Shown in pieces: positions 18,560 through 29,452 of a stretch of DNA of 60,247 nt (the stretch's first letter is position 1; each line of letters opens with the position of its first letter). Below the pieces are notes generated by a model. The model was not told the DNA's origin and made no database searches. It saw nothing but the letters and a program-made list of their open reading frames with translations. Source of the stretch: Myxococcales bacterium (GTDB lineage: Bacteria; Myxococcota_A; Polyangia; Palsa-1104; SHYY01); assembly GCA_009692555.1 (NCBI GenBank), contig SHYY01000011.1, forward strand, positions 1 through 60,247. The letters run 5' to 3'. The translations under genes and the position numbers were made by a program.

Positions 18560-21500
18560 TCATCGAGGACGGCATACCCGTTCACCCGATGAACCTGCGT
18601 TGGCTCGCCGAGGACCTCGTGCGGCGGCGGCGGGCCGACGATCGCGACCGCTACGCGGCGTCGCAGCGGCAGGCGCGCCTGGATCCCAACCCGCACCAGA
18701 TCGACGCGGTGATCTTCGCGCTCCGGCGGCTCGAGGAGGGGGGCTGCATCCTCGCCGACGAGGTAGGGCTCGGGAAGACCATCGAGGCGGGGCTGGTGAT
18801 CGCGCAGGGCCGCGCCGAGGGGCGCGAGCGCGTTCTCCTGATCGTGCCCAAGCCGCTGCTCGGGCAGTGGCAGGGCGAGCTGTTCGCGCTGTTCGCCCTC
18901 GACGCGCGCGAGCTGACCGGTCCGGCCTTGGGGCCGGGCGTTCATATCATCGGGCGCGAGGCGGCGGGGAGCGAGCGGGGCTCGGCGTGGATCCGCGCCC
19001 AGCCCTTCGATCTCTGCGTGATCGACGAGGCCCACGAGATGTTCGCGGGGCTCCACAAGCGCTACCGCAGCGACGGCAGCTACGACGACGAGGCCGAGCA
19101 TGGCCTGATCGCGCACCGGGTCCGCGAGGCGATCGGCGCGGCGCCGGTGCTCCTGCTGACGGCGACGCCGATCCAGAACTCGCTCGCCGAGCTGTGGGGG
19201 CTCGCGCAGTACGTCGAGCCGACGCGTACGCTGTTCGGCGATTTGCCGACCTTCCGCAAGGTGTTCTGCGACGACGACGATCGGGTGCTCCTCCCCGGGC
19301 AGGAGTACGAGCTGTCGCGCCGGCTGTCGACGATCTGCCAGCGGACGCTCCGGCGGCAGGCGCAGGAGTTCCTCGATTCGCCCGTTCGTCGACCGTCGCT
19401 GCCGGCTGTTCGAGTACGCGATGAGCGACGCCGAGCGCGCGCTCTACGAGGACGTCACCGACTACCTGATGCGGCCGCAGCTCCACGCCTTCAGCGGGCG
19501 GATGCGGAAGCTGCTCCTGATCGGGTTTCACCGTCGGATGGCGTCGTCGAACGCGGCGCTCGCGGCGAGCCTCGATCACGTCGCGCGGAGGCTGCACGCG
19601 CTGCTCGCGGGGTTGCCGGTGGACGAGGTGGATGCGGAGCTGCGGCGGGATCTCGACGACGATGAGGACGATGAGGATGGCGGCGGCGGCGACGGCGACG
19701 GCGACGGCAACGGCGACGGCGACGCTAACTTCGTTTACCGCGTCAGCGGAGTTGTCTCGGCGGGAGCCGAGGGCAACGGCAACGGCAACGGCAACGGGCC
19801 GATCGATTCGGCGGGGCTGGCGGCCGAGCACGCGCTGATCGAGCACTTCGCGCGGCGGGCGCGGGCGCTTCCTTCGGATGCCAAGGCGCGCGCGTTCCAG
19901 GAGGCGATCCGGTTGATCGTCGACCGGGGGCGCGATGGGACGGGCAGCGGCAAGGCGGTGGTGTTCACCGAGTCGATCACCACCCAGGACTATTTGAAGA
20001 AGCTGCTCTGCGAGAGTGGGCTCGCCGAGGAGGAGGTGACGCTGTTCCGGGGGACCAACGACAGCGAGCGGGCTCGCGCGGCGCTCGCGCGCTGGCGGAC
20101 CGAGGAGGGGGCGACGCTGCGCGCGCTACCGAGCCGCGACGTGCAGGTGCGCCTCGCCCTGCTCCACGAGTTCCGTACCCGCTCGCGGGTGCTGGTCTCC
20201 ACCGAGGCGGGCGCGAAGGGGCTGAACCTCCAGTTCTGCGAGACGGTGATCAACTACGACCTGCCCTGGAACCCGCAGAAGATCGAACAGCGCATCGGGC
20301 GCTGCCATCGCTACGGGCAGACGCGCGACGTGACGGTGGTGAACTTCCTCTCGCGCGACAACGAGGCGCACCGGCTGACCTTCGAGATCTTGAGCCGCAA
20401 GCTGGACCTGTTCGGGAGGGTCCTCGACGCCTCCGACGCGGTGCTGCACGAGCCGCGCGAAGGCGCGCCCGAGCCGGTGGTGGGCGCGCTCTCGGCGGAC
20501 TTCGAGCGCGAGCTGCGCCGGATCTACGATCGCGGCCGTACCGTCGCTGACGTCACCCGCGACCTGGTGAAGCTGCGTGACGAGATCGGGGAGCGGCGGA
20601 CGGCCTACGACGCGCAGCGGCGGCGCACCGCGGCGCTGATCGAGTCGCGCTTCGACGAGGACGTGAAGCGGGTGTTCCGGGGCCTCCGCGGCGAGCTGTC
20701 GGCGGGCCTCGAGCGCCTCGATCACGACCTCGCGGTGATCGTGTGCGGGCACCTCGATGGGCTGGGGGCCTCCTACCGCCGCAGCGAGGAGGCCGGGCGG
20801 GTGGTGATCGAGGTGGAGGAGTCGGCGGCGCTCGCGGGGCCGGGCCGCCGCTTCGCGACCGGGGACGCCAAGGGGCTGACGGGCGCGGAGCCGCTGAACC
20901 GGGTGCACCCGCTGGTGATCGAGGCGCTGCGGAGCGCGCGTGCCTACTCCGGCGGAGAGGTGTTGCTCGACGCGCCGAGTCCGAGCTGATCGGACGCGGT
21001 GGCGTGCTGGCGGTGGCCAAGGTGGCGTACGGGGGCTTCGAGCCGGTCGACCGTCTGGTGGCGGCGGCGATCGTCGACGGGGCGCCGCCAGTTCCAATCG
21101 ATCCGGCGCTCGCGGCGCGCCTCGCCCGGACGCGCGCGAGCGAGGCGACGGGGATCGAGGTGACGATCGACGCGGCGGCCCTCGAGGAGGCGATCGACGA
21201 GGCGATCTTCGTCGACCAGCGCGAGATCGAGGAGGTGGAGCAGCGCCACTTCGAGCGCGCCCTGGGGCAGCTCGAGCGCTTCGTCGAGGACCGCGCGCTG
21301 GTGCTCCGGCAGGAGCGCGTGGCGGTGGGCGAGGGCCTGGAGCGCGCCAGGAAGCGGCGCGACGACGCGATGGGGGCGGCGGCCCGCGCACGCGCGCAGG
21401 AGGAGATCGAGCAGCTCGACGGGCGGCTCACCAGGCTCGATCAGCGGATCGGCGCGCTCGAGGCCCGAGAGGACGAGGACTACCAAAAATGGCGTCGACA

Positions 21501-21588
21501 CCACCACGAGAAGCGCTACCAGGCGCCCGCGATCACGCGCCTCTACACGGTGACCTTCCGGCTCGCGAAGGCGGTGACGTCGTGCTGA
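18556..21588 (+). pseudogene. SNF2/RapA-type helicase, interrupted by two frameshifts
   Basis: The N-terminal part carries the Walker A motif DEVGLGKTIEAG (near codon 68), DEAH box VIDEAHEM (near 155) and motif III LLTATPIQN (near 200). Near 19380 the frame must move by one base: PFVDRRCRLFEYAMSDAE continues in the next frame. The C-terminal helicase lobe ends with motif VI QRIGRCHRYGQTR. Near 20985 a second shift returns to the first frame, which continues VAKVAYGGFEPVDRL to a coiled coil and the stop at 21588. The gene would be about 1010 residues if repaired. Between the lobes is an acidic Asp/Gly/Asn repeat (19655-19800). Either sequencing errors or gene decay could explain the shifts. 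Confidence 0.8.
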
Positions 21589-22748
21589 GGCTGCTCCACA
21601 CCGCCGACTGGCACCTCGGCAAGCGCTTCCCCTCCTTCCCCGAGAAGGCGCAGACCGACCTGATGCGGAGCCGCCTCGATGTGGTGGACAAGATCCTCGA
21701 TCTCGCGCTCCGCCATCGCGTCCACGCCGTCCTCTGCGCCGGGGACCTGTTCGACGAACCATCGCCCAAGCCGGAGTGGTGGGGCGGCCTCGCAAGCCTT
21801 CTGGCCCGACACACCAGCATGCCGCCGGTGTTCCTGGTCCCTGGGAACCACGACCCGCTGATGAAGGAGTCGGTGTGGGCAAAGGGCCACGCCTTCCGCG
21901 CGCAGGTCGATCAGCTGCCGTGGGTCCACGTCGTCGACCGCGACGACTTCTCCTTTCCGCTCGCCGAGGGCGCCCAGCTGTTCGCCGCGCCGTGCCGCTC
22001 GAAGGCGGGGACGAACGACCTGGCGCTCGGCCTCCCCGCGCGGCCGCCGGGAGACACCGGACTGCGCATCGGCTGCGTCCACGGGAGCACCTTCGACCTG
22101 CCGGGCTGCGCCACCAATTTTCCGATCCAGCGCGAGGCGGGGGTGCTGCGCGGCCTCGACTACCTGGCGATCGGCGACACCCACGCGTTTCGCGATGTGA
22201 CACCGGATCTATCGGTTCCAACGGTTTACCCGGGTGCGCCCGACCAGACGGCGTTCGATGAGAAGGACACCGGGAACGTCGCGATCGTCGCCCTCTACGC
22301 GCATGGCCGCCGCCCGACGGTGCGCGCGGAGCGGGTGGCCTACTGGCGGTGGCACGAGGCGATCTGCCGCAGCATCGAGGATCTCCAGGCGGTGCTGGCG
22401 ATCCCCGACCTGGAGCGCCACGTGCTGCGCCTGAAGCTCGACTTCGCCGTCTCGGTGGCCGAGGAGAGCGAGGTGGAGCGGATCCTGACCGAGCTCACAG
22501 GCACCGCCGCCGCCCACCCGCGGGCGGGCGTGGTGACGGTCGATCGCACGCGCCTCCGGCTGGTCGCAGCGACGGCGGAGGCGTTCGACGGGGACCTCCC
22601 GCCGGTGCTGCAGGACACGGTGGCGCGGCTGCGCCGGCTGGCCGAGGTGGCGGAGGGCGAGGCCGAGCGGGCGACGGCGGGACGCGCGCTGGCGCACCTC
22701 TACAAGCTCCTGCAGGAGGTCGACCAGGCCGCGGGCGAGGCGTCATGA
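21582..22748 (+). CDS. sbcD: SbcD-like DNA repair exonuclease (calcineurin-like phosphoesterase)
   Basis: The 388-residue protein has the metallophosphoesterase motifs of SbcD/Mre11: TADWHLGKRF at the very N-terminus, CAGDLFDEP (near residue 52), VPGNHDP (near 87), CVHGSTF (near 166) and AIGDTHAF (near 196). The last replaces the usual GHxH with GDTH. It is expected to be the nuclease subunit working with the SbcC-like ATPase encoded next. The GTG start at 21582 overlaps the helicase stop, and the gene ends in an ATGA overlap with the next, so the three are translationally coupled. This gene is intact while both neighbours carry frameshifts. Confidence 0.88.
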   Translation: MLRLLHTADWHLGKRFPSFPEKAQTDLMRSRLDVVDKILDLALRHRVHAVLCAGDLFDEPSPKPEWWGGLASLLARHTSMPPVFLVPGNHDPLMKESVWAKGHAFRAQVDQLPWVHVVDRDDFSFPLAEGAQLFAAPCRSKAGTNDLALGLPARPPGDTGLRIGCVHGSTFDLPGCATNFPIQREAGVLRGLDYLAIGDTHAFRDVTPDLSVPTVYPGAPDQTAFDEKDTGNVAIVALYAHGRRPTVRAERVAYWRWHEAICRSIEDLQAVLAIPDLERHVLRLKLDFAVSVAEESEVERILTELTGTAAAHPRAGVVTVDRTRLRLVAATAEAFDGDLPPVLQDTVARLRRLAEVAEGEAERATAGRALAHLYKLLQEVDQAAGEAS

Positions 22749-25700
22749 GGCTGGTGCGGGCGCACGTGGAGCACTTCGGATCGATCGCCTCGGTGGACGT
22801 CCAGTTCGGGAAGCACCTGAACGTCCTCTACGGACCGAACGATCTCGGGAAGTCGACGCTGGTGGAAGCGCTGCGCCTGGCGCTGCTGCTCCCGCCCACC
22901 TTCAAGGACCACGAGGAGTGGCGATCCTGGGGAACGCTCCACAAGCCGAAGGCGGAGCTGGTGTTCCAGGCGAAGGACGCGCGCGCCGGCGTAGACGAGG
23001 CCGCCGAGCGCTTCTACTGGAAGGTCCACTAAGGAGTTCGGCTCCGGCAATCACGCCGATCTGTCGCGCTCCCGCGATGGCAGCGCCTTCGACGGCGTGG
23101 CGAGCGGGCGCAAGGTGGACAGCGAGCTGCGCGCGATCCTGGGCTGGGGGATCACCGAGCCGGGCGGCGCGAACGCGAAGAAGGGGTTGCCGACGAGCTT
23201 CCTCGCCGGCGCGCTCCTGTCGACGCAGAAGGACGTGGGCGCGCTCCTGGCGGAGAGCCTGGCGGGCGATTCGGCCGACAGCGGCAAGAACCGCCTCGCC
23301 GAGGCGCTGCAGGCGCTGGCGCAGGATCCGCTGTTCAAGAAGCTGCTCGATCGGGTCCGGGCGCGCTACGATCGGGCCTTCAGCGAGGGCGGGGGAAAGC
23401 GGACCGCGAAGGACAGCATCTTCAAGGTGGCCAGCGAGGGGGTGCGGCGCGCGCGGGAGGAGCGGGACGAGGCGCAGCGGCTGGTCGATGACTCGGCTTC
23501 CGTCGAGGGTGGCCTGAGCGATCTGGCCGCGCAGCGCGACGCCGGGGAGGAGCGCGTGCGCGCGGCGGCCGAAGCGCGGGCGACGGTCGAGCGGCTGCGC
23601 GAGGAGGCGCGGGCGCACGAGGTGGCGATGCGGGCGGTGGCCGCCGCGAGGAGCGAGGTGGACGCGATCGATCGGCTGGCGGCCGACGTGGCGCAGCTGG
23701 AGGGCGCGATCCCGCGGCACGACCGCGAGCGCGAGCGGCTGCGGGCCGCGGTGGAGTCCGCCGAGGCGGCCCCGGCGATCGCGGAGGCGCATCTGCGGGA
23801 GCGCGAGGAGGCCGCGCGCGGCGACGGCGCGGGCGGTGGAGCCTCGGAGGCGGTGGAGCGGCTGCGGATCGAGCGGGGGCTGGAAGGCGCGCAGCGCAGG
23901 CTCGACGATGCGACGCGAACGCCGGGGGAGGTGGCGCGGGTGCGCAGCCTGGTCGACGCGGTGGCGGCGGCCGAGAAGGAGGGCACGGCCGCGCACACGC
24001 GCGCGAAGAAGGCGGCGACGGCGGCGGCGCGAGCCGCGGCGGAGGAGCGGGGCAGTCGGGAGGCGCTGGCGGAGCTCGAACACCTCGAACGGCTGCTCGA
24101 AAAGCGCGCCGCGGAGGCCGCGGTGGCGACGGCGCAGGCGCGGGTCGATCGCGCCGCGGCGCTCCTCGTTGCCATCGCCGCGGCAGAGGATCGGACCGGC
24201 GATCTGCGGGCCCGGCGCGCGAAGATTGCGGTGCCGGATCGAAAGATTCTGTCAAAAATCCGCAAGCTGGAGGGCGACCTCGGCATCGCGCGCGGCAAGC
24301 TCGAGGTCGGACTCCAGGTGACCGTGGATCCGGTGATCCCGCGCGATGTGAGCATCGGCCTCGACGGCGGCGCCGCGCGGGCGGAGCACGTCAGCGAGCT
24401 GCTCCGGGTCTCGGCGCGCGGCGCGGTGGAGCTGATCCTGCACGGGGTGGCCACGGTGCGCGCGGAGGCCGGCAGCGCCGAGGCGCGTGAGCACCTGCGC
24501 TCCCTGGAGGCGCGCTGGGGCGACGAGGCGATGCCTGTCCTCGTGGCGGCGGAGGTGGCCACGGCAGAGGGGCTGGCGGCGCGGATCGACGAGGCGGAGG
24601 GGCTCCTCCGCGACGCCCTGGCGAGCGAGGCGGAGGCGGCGCGCCTGCGCGGCGATCGTGCGGGTTTCGCCGACGCCGAAGGGGAGCGGGCGAAGGCCGC
24701 CGTGGCCCTGGTGGCGGCCGCTCGCGCCATCGGTGACGGGGAGGCGAGGGACGCGGAGATCGCCGCGCTGGGGAGCGAGCCTCGCGCTGCGCTCCGGGCG
24801 CGGCGGGCGACGCTGACCCGGCAGGTCGACGAGTCGAAGGCGCCCGGCCTCGACAAGGAAGCGGCGGTGAAGCGCGTCGAGGCGGCGACCGCGGGGCGCG
24901 AGCAGGCCGCGGCCGTCGCCGCGCGAGAAGGCGCTCGCCGCGCTGGGAGGGGCTGACTTCGACGGAGCGGCCCGCGCCGCGGAGCTCGCCCGCTCGGACG
25001 CCGCGCGCGAGCACGCCTCCGCCACCCGGGAGCGGTCGGCCCAGGGCGCGACCTGCGCGGCGCAAGGCGAACGGATCGCCCTTGCGGTGGCGGATGCCAG
25101 GGGCGCGCGCGACGCAGCCGTGAACTCGCTCACCGACGGGCGGGCCGGCCTGGAGCGCGCGAACCACGAGGGCGCCACGGCGGCCGGCCGACTGGATGCG
25201 CTGCGCGCCCAGCTGGCGGCGATCGATCAGGTCGCCGTGCGGGGTCGACACGAGACGCTGACCGCCGCCCTCGCCGCCGCGCCGGTGCCCGAGCGCATGA
25301 TCTCCATCGAGGAGATCGAGCGGGCGAGCCTGGAGGTCGCGCGCGCGGGCACGAATCTCCGGGACCTGCTGAGCGAGATCGATCGCAAGCAGGGCGCGCT
25401 CGAGCACGTGCGGGGAGCGGTGGCGCGCGAGCGTCTGCGCGACGCCGAGGAGGCGCTCCGGATCGCCGAGGAGGAGGAGCGCAGCAAGGAGCACGAGTAC
25501 GAGGCGTGGCGGCTCCTGCGTGAGCAGATGGTGGCGGCCGAGCAGGCGCAGGCGAGCCACCTCGGCCAGGCGCTGGCGCCCGACGTGGGGCGGCGGTTCA
25601 GCCTGCTGACCGGGCGCCGCTACCAGCGCGTGGCGATGACCGCCCAGCTGGGCACCGAGGGCGTGCTGGTCGCCGGCGAGATCCGCGATGTCGGGCGGCT

Positions 25701-26010
25701 CTCGGTCGGAACGCGCGAGCAGCTCGCCACGCTCTACCGTTTGAGCCTCGCCGAGCACCTCCAGAGCGCGCTGATCCTGGACGATCAGCTGGTGCAGAGC
25801 GACCTCGCCCGGATCGACTGGTTCCGCACCCTGCTGCGGGAGAAGGCGCGCGCCTTCCAGATCATCGTGCTCACCTGCCGGCCGCTCGACTACATCGGGG
25901 CCTCGGCGCTGGCGCCGCCCGGCGCGCCCCACGGCGACAGCGAGGACGGGCTGGTGCGCGCGATCAACCTCGAGCAAGCGCTGCGCCCCGCCTCCGCCGG
26001 CTGGGTGTGA
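22745..26010 (+). pseudogene. sbcC: SbcC/Rad50-like ATPase, interrupted by two frameshifts
   Basis: The start overlaps the sbcD stop (ATGA). The first fragment has the N-terminal ATPase half with P-loop YGPNDLGKST. At about 23028 the frame shifts by one base and continues TKEFGSGNHADLSRSRDG, then long Arg/Glu/Ala-rich coiled coils to about 24925. There a second one-base shift is needed to continue EKALAALGGADFDG. The last part holds the signature LSVGTREQLATLYRL and Walker B ALILDDQLVQSD, which complete the split ATPase. Repaired length is about 1087 residues, within the SbcC range. Both shifts remove one base's worth of phase in the same direction. Confidence 0.8.
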
Positions 26011-26207
26011 TCGCGAGCGGTCGTCCACGTCCACCGCGTCGGGCGTCGGCTCCTCCATGTCCGAAAAATCCGCGAATCGCTTTACGAAAACAGTATTGCG
26101 ATCCGAAGTCGAAATCACCTCTCGACGGGCGGCGAGCCGAAAATCGCGACGCCCTCAACTCTCCGGACGTCCGGACACTTCCCCCCCCGAAGTCCTCGCT
26201 CGATGAG

Positions 26208-26430
26208 GCTAGTGTCCCGACACCGAAGTTCGCAGTAGAAAAAGGCCGCGCACGGCCGCGGCCCGGCGGCAAGTGCCGCCGTGAGCAGGGGTGGGGACCC
26301 CGACGGACGGGGGCTTGCCCCCAGGATCGATTGGGGGAGGGCCGACGGGGCGGGGCGGCACGCACCCTGGGATCGTGGCTAGTGTGCTGGCCGGGAAATT
26401 CTGCAAAGAATTTCTCGGACAGGACACTAG
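26208..26430. repeat. palindromic CTAGTGTCC repeat element between convergent genes
   Basis: CTAGTGTCC at 26208-26216 is matched by GGACACTAG at 26422-26430. The right end itself forms a 52-base imperfect palindrome (26379-26430) with about 24-base arms, about 20 of them matching, and a GCAA loop. Between lie further GC-rich hairpins, such as GGCGGC-AAGT-GCCGCC and GGGGGC-TT-GCCCCC. The 416-base gap 26011-26426 has no credible gene; a separate 14-base palindrome TCCGGACGTCCGGA is at 26161-26174. The element supplies the stop codon of the lipoprotein gene to its right and could act as a terminator for both convergent genes. It resembles a MITE or REP-type element. Confidence 0.6.
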
Positions 26431-27518
26431 TACCCGAGGGCGGTGATGTCGCCTTCCAGGGTCGCCAGCTTCCTGCGGAGGGCGGCGAGGGCCAGCTCGG
26501 CGTTCTGGGTGGCCACGCGCGCCTCGGAGGCGCCGTCGCGCTGCGAGCGGACGCGGATCAGCGCCGCGTCGCGCAGGGCCGCGTCCTTGAACGCACCGTC
26601 GAGGATCGCCGCGATCTCGCCGTCGTGGCTGATCTCGCGGGAGCGCAGCTCGGCGCGCTTCAGCACCGCCTCCTTGAGCTGTGTGCGCGCCGCCGCGATC
26701 GCCTGGGTGGCCGCGTCGCGCTCGCGCAGGAGCGCCCCCATGCGATCGGCGATCACCTGCTGCTTCGCGTCCGCCTTGTTGAGCCCCTGCAGGAGCTTTC
26801 GGTGGACCTGATCCGAGGCGCGGTCGTAGGCGCGCGCGGTGTCGAGGAGGGTCGCGTAGCGCTGGTCGAGGTCGGTCCGCATCTCGGCGAGCTGGCGGTC
26901 GGCGACGTCGCGCGCGTGGATGTCCTCCCCGACGGTGGCGTTGGCCTCGAACTCGCGCGTCACCAGCGTCGCGAGGACGCCCTGCTGCCCCTTCTGCGCG
27001 ACGTGGAGCGAGACCAGCGTGTCGCGCAGGATCCTGATCTCCTCATCGGCGCAGGCGGCGGCGGCGGCCCGCCCGTCGTAGCCCTCCGCCTCCAGATCCC
27101 ACAGCTTCGCCTCGACGGAGAGCATGGCGTGCGCGGCGCGCGCACGGGTGGACAGCGCCTCCCCGAGCAGGCTGAGCGACGCGGAGAGGTCGGCCGCGAC
27201 CTGGGTGCGCTCGGTGGTCATCGCGCCGATCGCCTTGACTGCCTCGGGCTTCACCCTGGCCTTGGGCGAGGTCAGCTCGGCGCTGACGGCCGCGAGGTAG
27301 GCGCCCTTCTGCTCCTCGTAGAGGTCCGATTTCGCGAGGAATTCCTCGTGGCTGGCGCGGAGCTGCTGCTGCATCTCGCGGTGCAGATCGAGCTTGCGGT
27401 CGACGGCCGAAGGTCCGGGCGCGGCCCTGGCGACCGGCTTCTTTTGCTGCTCGGCGGGGCAGCCGGCGAAGAGGGCGACGGCGAGCGACAGGCAGGCGGT
27501 GGTGGTGAGGCGATCCAT
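26427..27518 (-). CDS. coiled-coil lipoprotein of unknown function
   Basis: The start at 27518 lies six bases after AGGA; an ATG two codons upstream is too close. The 363-residue product starts with a lipoprotein signal (lipobox FAGC). It then consists almost wholly of long charged helices rich in Ala, Glu, Arg and Gln, as expected of a rod-like coiled coil. No known domain is apparent. It begins nine bases after the acyl-CoA dehydrogenase stop, so the two are co-transcribed. Its TAG stop is formed by the end of the CTAGTGTCC repeat element, so the original C-terminus may have been altered by insertion of that element. Confidence 0.75.
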   Translation of the reverse strand: MDRLTTTACLSLAVALFAGCPAEQQKKPVARAAPGPSAVDRKLDLHREMQQQLRASHEEFLAKSDLYEEQKGAYLAAVSAELTSPKARVKPEAVKAIGAMTTERTQVAADLSASLSLLGEALSTRARAAHAMLSVEAKLWDLEAEGYDGRAAAAACADEEIRILRDTLVSLHVAQKGQQGVLATLVTREFEANATVGEDIHARDVADRQLAEMRTDLDQRYATLLDTARAYDRASDQVHRKLLQGLNKADAKQQVIADRMGALLRERDAATQAIAAARTQLKEAVLKRAELRSREISHDGEIAAILDGAFKDAALRDAALIRVRSQRDGASEARVATQNAELALAALRRKLATLEGDITALGY

Positions 27519-27526
27519 CGGCATTC

Positions 27527-29356
27527 CTAAATCGTCGCGAAGCCGGCGTCGGGGATGGTCAGCGACGAATCCTCCTCGGCGGCCAGCACCTCCGCCTTGG
27601 CCATCACCCCGGGGGCGACGTTGCGGGCGTAGTAGATCGCCGTGGCGCGCTTGCCGGCGTAGAAGGCCGCATCCGGGTGGCCCTCGGGGAGGGCGCGCGC
27701 TTTCTCCTCCGCCACCACCGCACCGTCGAGGAGCAGCCAGGTGAGGACGGTCTCGCTCATCATCTCGAGGAAGCGGTTGGCCGCCAGCGGCACCAGCGAG
27801 AGCTTGCCCCCGCTGGCCCAGCCCATCATGAGCATCGCGGTCGACTGGAGCGCGTCCCGCGCCCGTGCCAGCACCTTCACGCTCTCGGCCAGCGTCGGGT
27901 GACCCGCGTGCTGCGCCGCGAAGCGCGCGATGTCGGCGAGGAAGGCCATCAGGTTGCCGCCCCCCGCCTGCGCGAGCTTGCGCCCGACGAGGTCCATCGC
28001 CTGGATGTGGTTCGTTCCCTCGTAGATGGAGAAGATCTTCGAGTCGCGGCAGTACTGCTCGATGCCGTAGTCCTTGATGTAGCCGGCGCCGCCGAGGGTC
28101 TGGATCGCGGTCTCGCAGACGCGGAACGCCTGATCCGAACCGTAGGCCTTCACCAGCGGCGTGAGCAGCTCGACCTGCCCGAGGTGATAGCCCGCGTCGG
28201 GGCCGCCGAGCTTGCCGCGATCGGCGTGCACCGCGAGCTTGAGCGCGAGGCAGCGGATCCCCTCGACGCGCGACTTCATGTCGATCAGCATCCGCCGGAC
28301 ATCGGCGTGCTGGAGGATCGAGACGCGCGGCGCGGTGGGATCCTTCCAGCGGTCTATCGTGGCGCCCTGAAGACGATCGCGGGCGTAGGAGAGCGCGTTC
28401 AGGTAGGCGCTGGAGGCCACGCCGAGCCCCTGCAGGCCGACGGCGAGGCGCGCCCCGTTCATCATCCGGAACATCTGCGCCATGCCCTGGTGCGGCACCG
28501 TGCCGACCAGCTCACCGATGCATGCGTTCGATTCACCGAAGTTCAGCACGCAGGTGGAGCTGCCGTTGATCCCCATCTTGTGCTCGATCGATCCGACCGC
28601 CACGTCGTTCCGCTCGCCGAGCTTTCCGTCGTCGCCGACGCGCACCTTCGGGACGATGAACAGCGACAGCCCCTTGGTCCCGGGGGCGGCGCCGTCGACC
28701 CGCGCCAGCACGAGGTGGATGACGTTCTCGGTGAGATCGTGGTCTCCGCAGGAAATGAAGATCTTGGTGCCGGTGATGCTGTAGGTGCCATCGCCCCGCG
28801 GGACCGCCCGCGAGCGCGCCGCGCCGACGTCGGAGCCGGCCTGCGGCTCGGTGAGGCACATCGTCCCGGCGAACTGCCCGACCAGCATCGGCTCGAGGTA
28901 CTTCTTCTTCTGCGCGGGGGTGCCGAACACCTCCACCAGCTCGGACGCGCCGAGGGTGAGGCCCGGGTACATCGAGAAGGCCGCGTTGGCGCCGCAGAAC
29001 AGCTCCTCGGTGATCACCTGGACCGCGTAGGGCGCGCCCTGACCGCCGTGCTCGGGGTCGATCGAGAGCGACTTCCACCCCATCTCGTAGGTCTTCTTCC
29101 ACGCCTCCTTGAAGCCGGTGGGGGTCTTCACCTGGCCATCGACGATCGTGCAGCCCTCGGCGTCACCGACGGAGTTGAGCGGCCCGAGCACCTCGCAGAC
29201 GAACTTGTAGCACTCGGTGATCGTCATCCGGACTTCGTCCTCGCCCCAGTCCTGCCAGGGCGCCCTGCCGAGCTGATCGCCGAGGCGGAACTGCTCGAAC
29301 AGGCAGAAGAAGATTTCGCGGAGATCGGCGCGGTAGATGTTCTGGGCTGTGCTCAT
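27527..29356 (-). CDS. acyl-CoA dehydrogenase
   Basis: The 609-residue flavoprotein has the family hallmarks: MCLTEPQAGSDVGAA (FAD/substrate-binding loop), GTKIFISCGDHDLTEN, the middle beta domain, and the C-terminal YEGTNHIQAMDLVGRKL. Its length and the N-terminal extension match the large subfamily that includes DmdC-like 3-(methylthio)propanoyl-CoA dehydrogenases, rather than the roughly 380-residue beta-oxidation enzymes. It would oxidise an acyl-CoA to the enoyl-CoA and pass electrons to ETF; the substrate is not known. The lipoprotein gene follows directly. Confidence 0.9.
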   Translation of the reverse strand: MSTAQNIYRADLREIFFCLFEQFRLGDQLGRAPWQDWGEDEVRMTITECYKFVCEVLGPLNSVGDAEGCTIVDGQVKTPTGFKEAWKKTYEMGWKSLSIDPEHGGQGAPYAVQVITEELFCGANAAFSMYPGLTLGASELVEVFGTPAQKKKYLEPMLVGQFAGTMCLTEPQAGSDVGAARSRAVPRGDGTYSITGTKIFISCGDHDLTENVIHLVLARVDGAAPGTKGLSLFIVPKVRVGDDGKLGERNDVAVGSIEHKMGINGSSTCVLNFGESNACIGELVGTVPHQGMAQMFRMMNGARLAVGLQGLGVASSAYLNALSYARDRLQGATIDRWKDPTAPRVSILQHADVRRMLIDMKSRVEGIRCLALKLAVHADRGKLGGPDAGYHLGQVELLTPLVKAYGSDQAFRVCETAIQTLGGAGYIKDYGIEQYCRDSKIFSIYEGTNHIQAMDLVGRKLAQAGGGNLMAFLADIARFAAQHAGHPTLAESVKVLARARDALQSTAMLMMGWASGGKLSLVPLAANRFLEMMSETVLTWLLLDGAVVAEEKARALPEGHPDAAFYAGKRATAIYYARNVAPGVMAKAEVLAAEEDSSLTIPDAGFATI

Positions 29357-29416
29357 GGAATTCCTTGGGAACCTTTCTTGCGGTTGTGTTTGCGCTGCCG
29401 TTGCCGTTCTCGTTGA

Positions 29417-29440
29417 CCCTCTCCCGCCAGCGGGAGAGGG
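29417..29440. repeat. REP-like perfect hairpin CCCTCTCCCGC/GCGGGAGAGGG
   Basis: An 11-base perfect inverted repeat with a two-base centre lies between two co-directional minus-strand genes. There is no T-run. Hairpins of this exact type are scattered in many GC-rich Gram-negative genomes, so a repetitive element is more likely than a dedicated terminator. Confidence 0.55.
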
Positions 29441-29452
29441 GGACGGATCAGG

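Noticed and set aside
18556-26010. Programmed ribosomal frameshifting in the helicase and sbcC genes
   Set aside because: I see no slippery heptamer with a downstream structure at the switch points, and four shifts in two genes would be without precedent.
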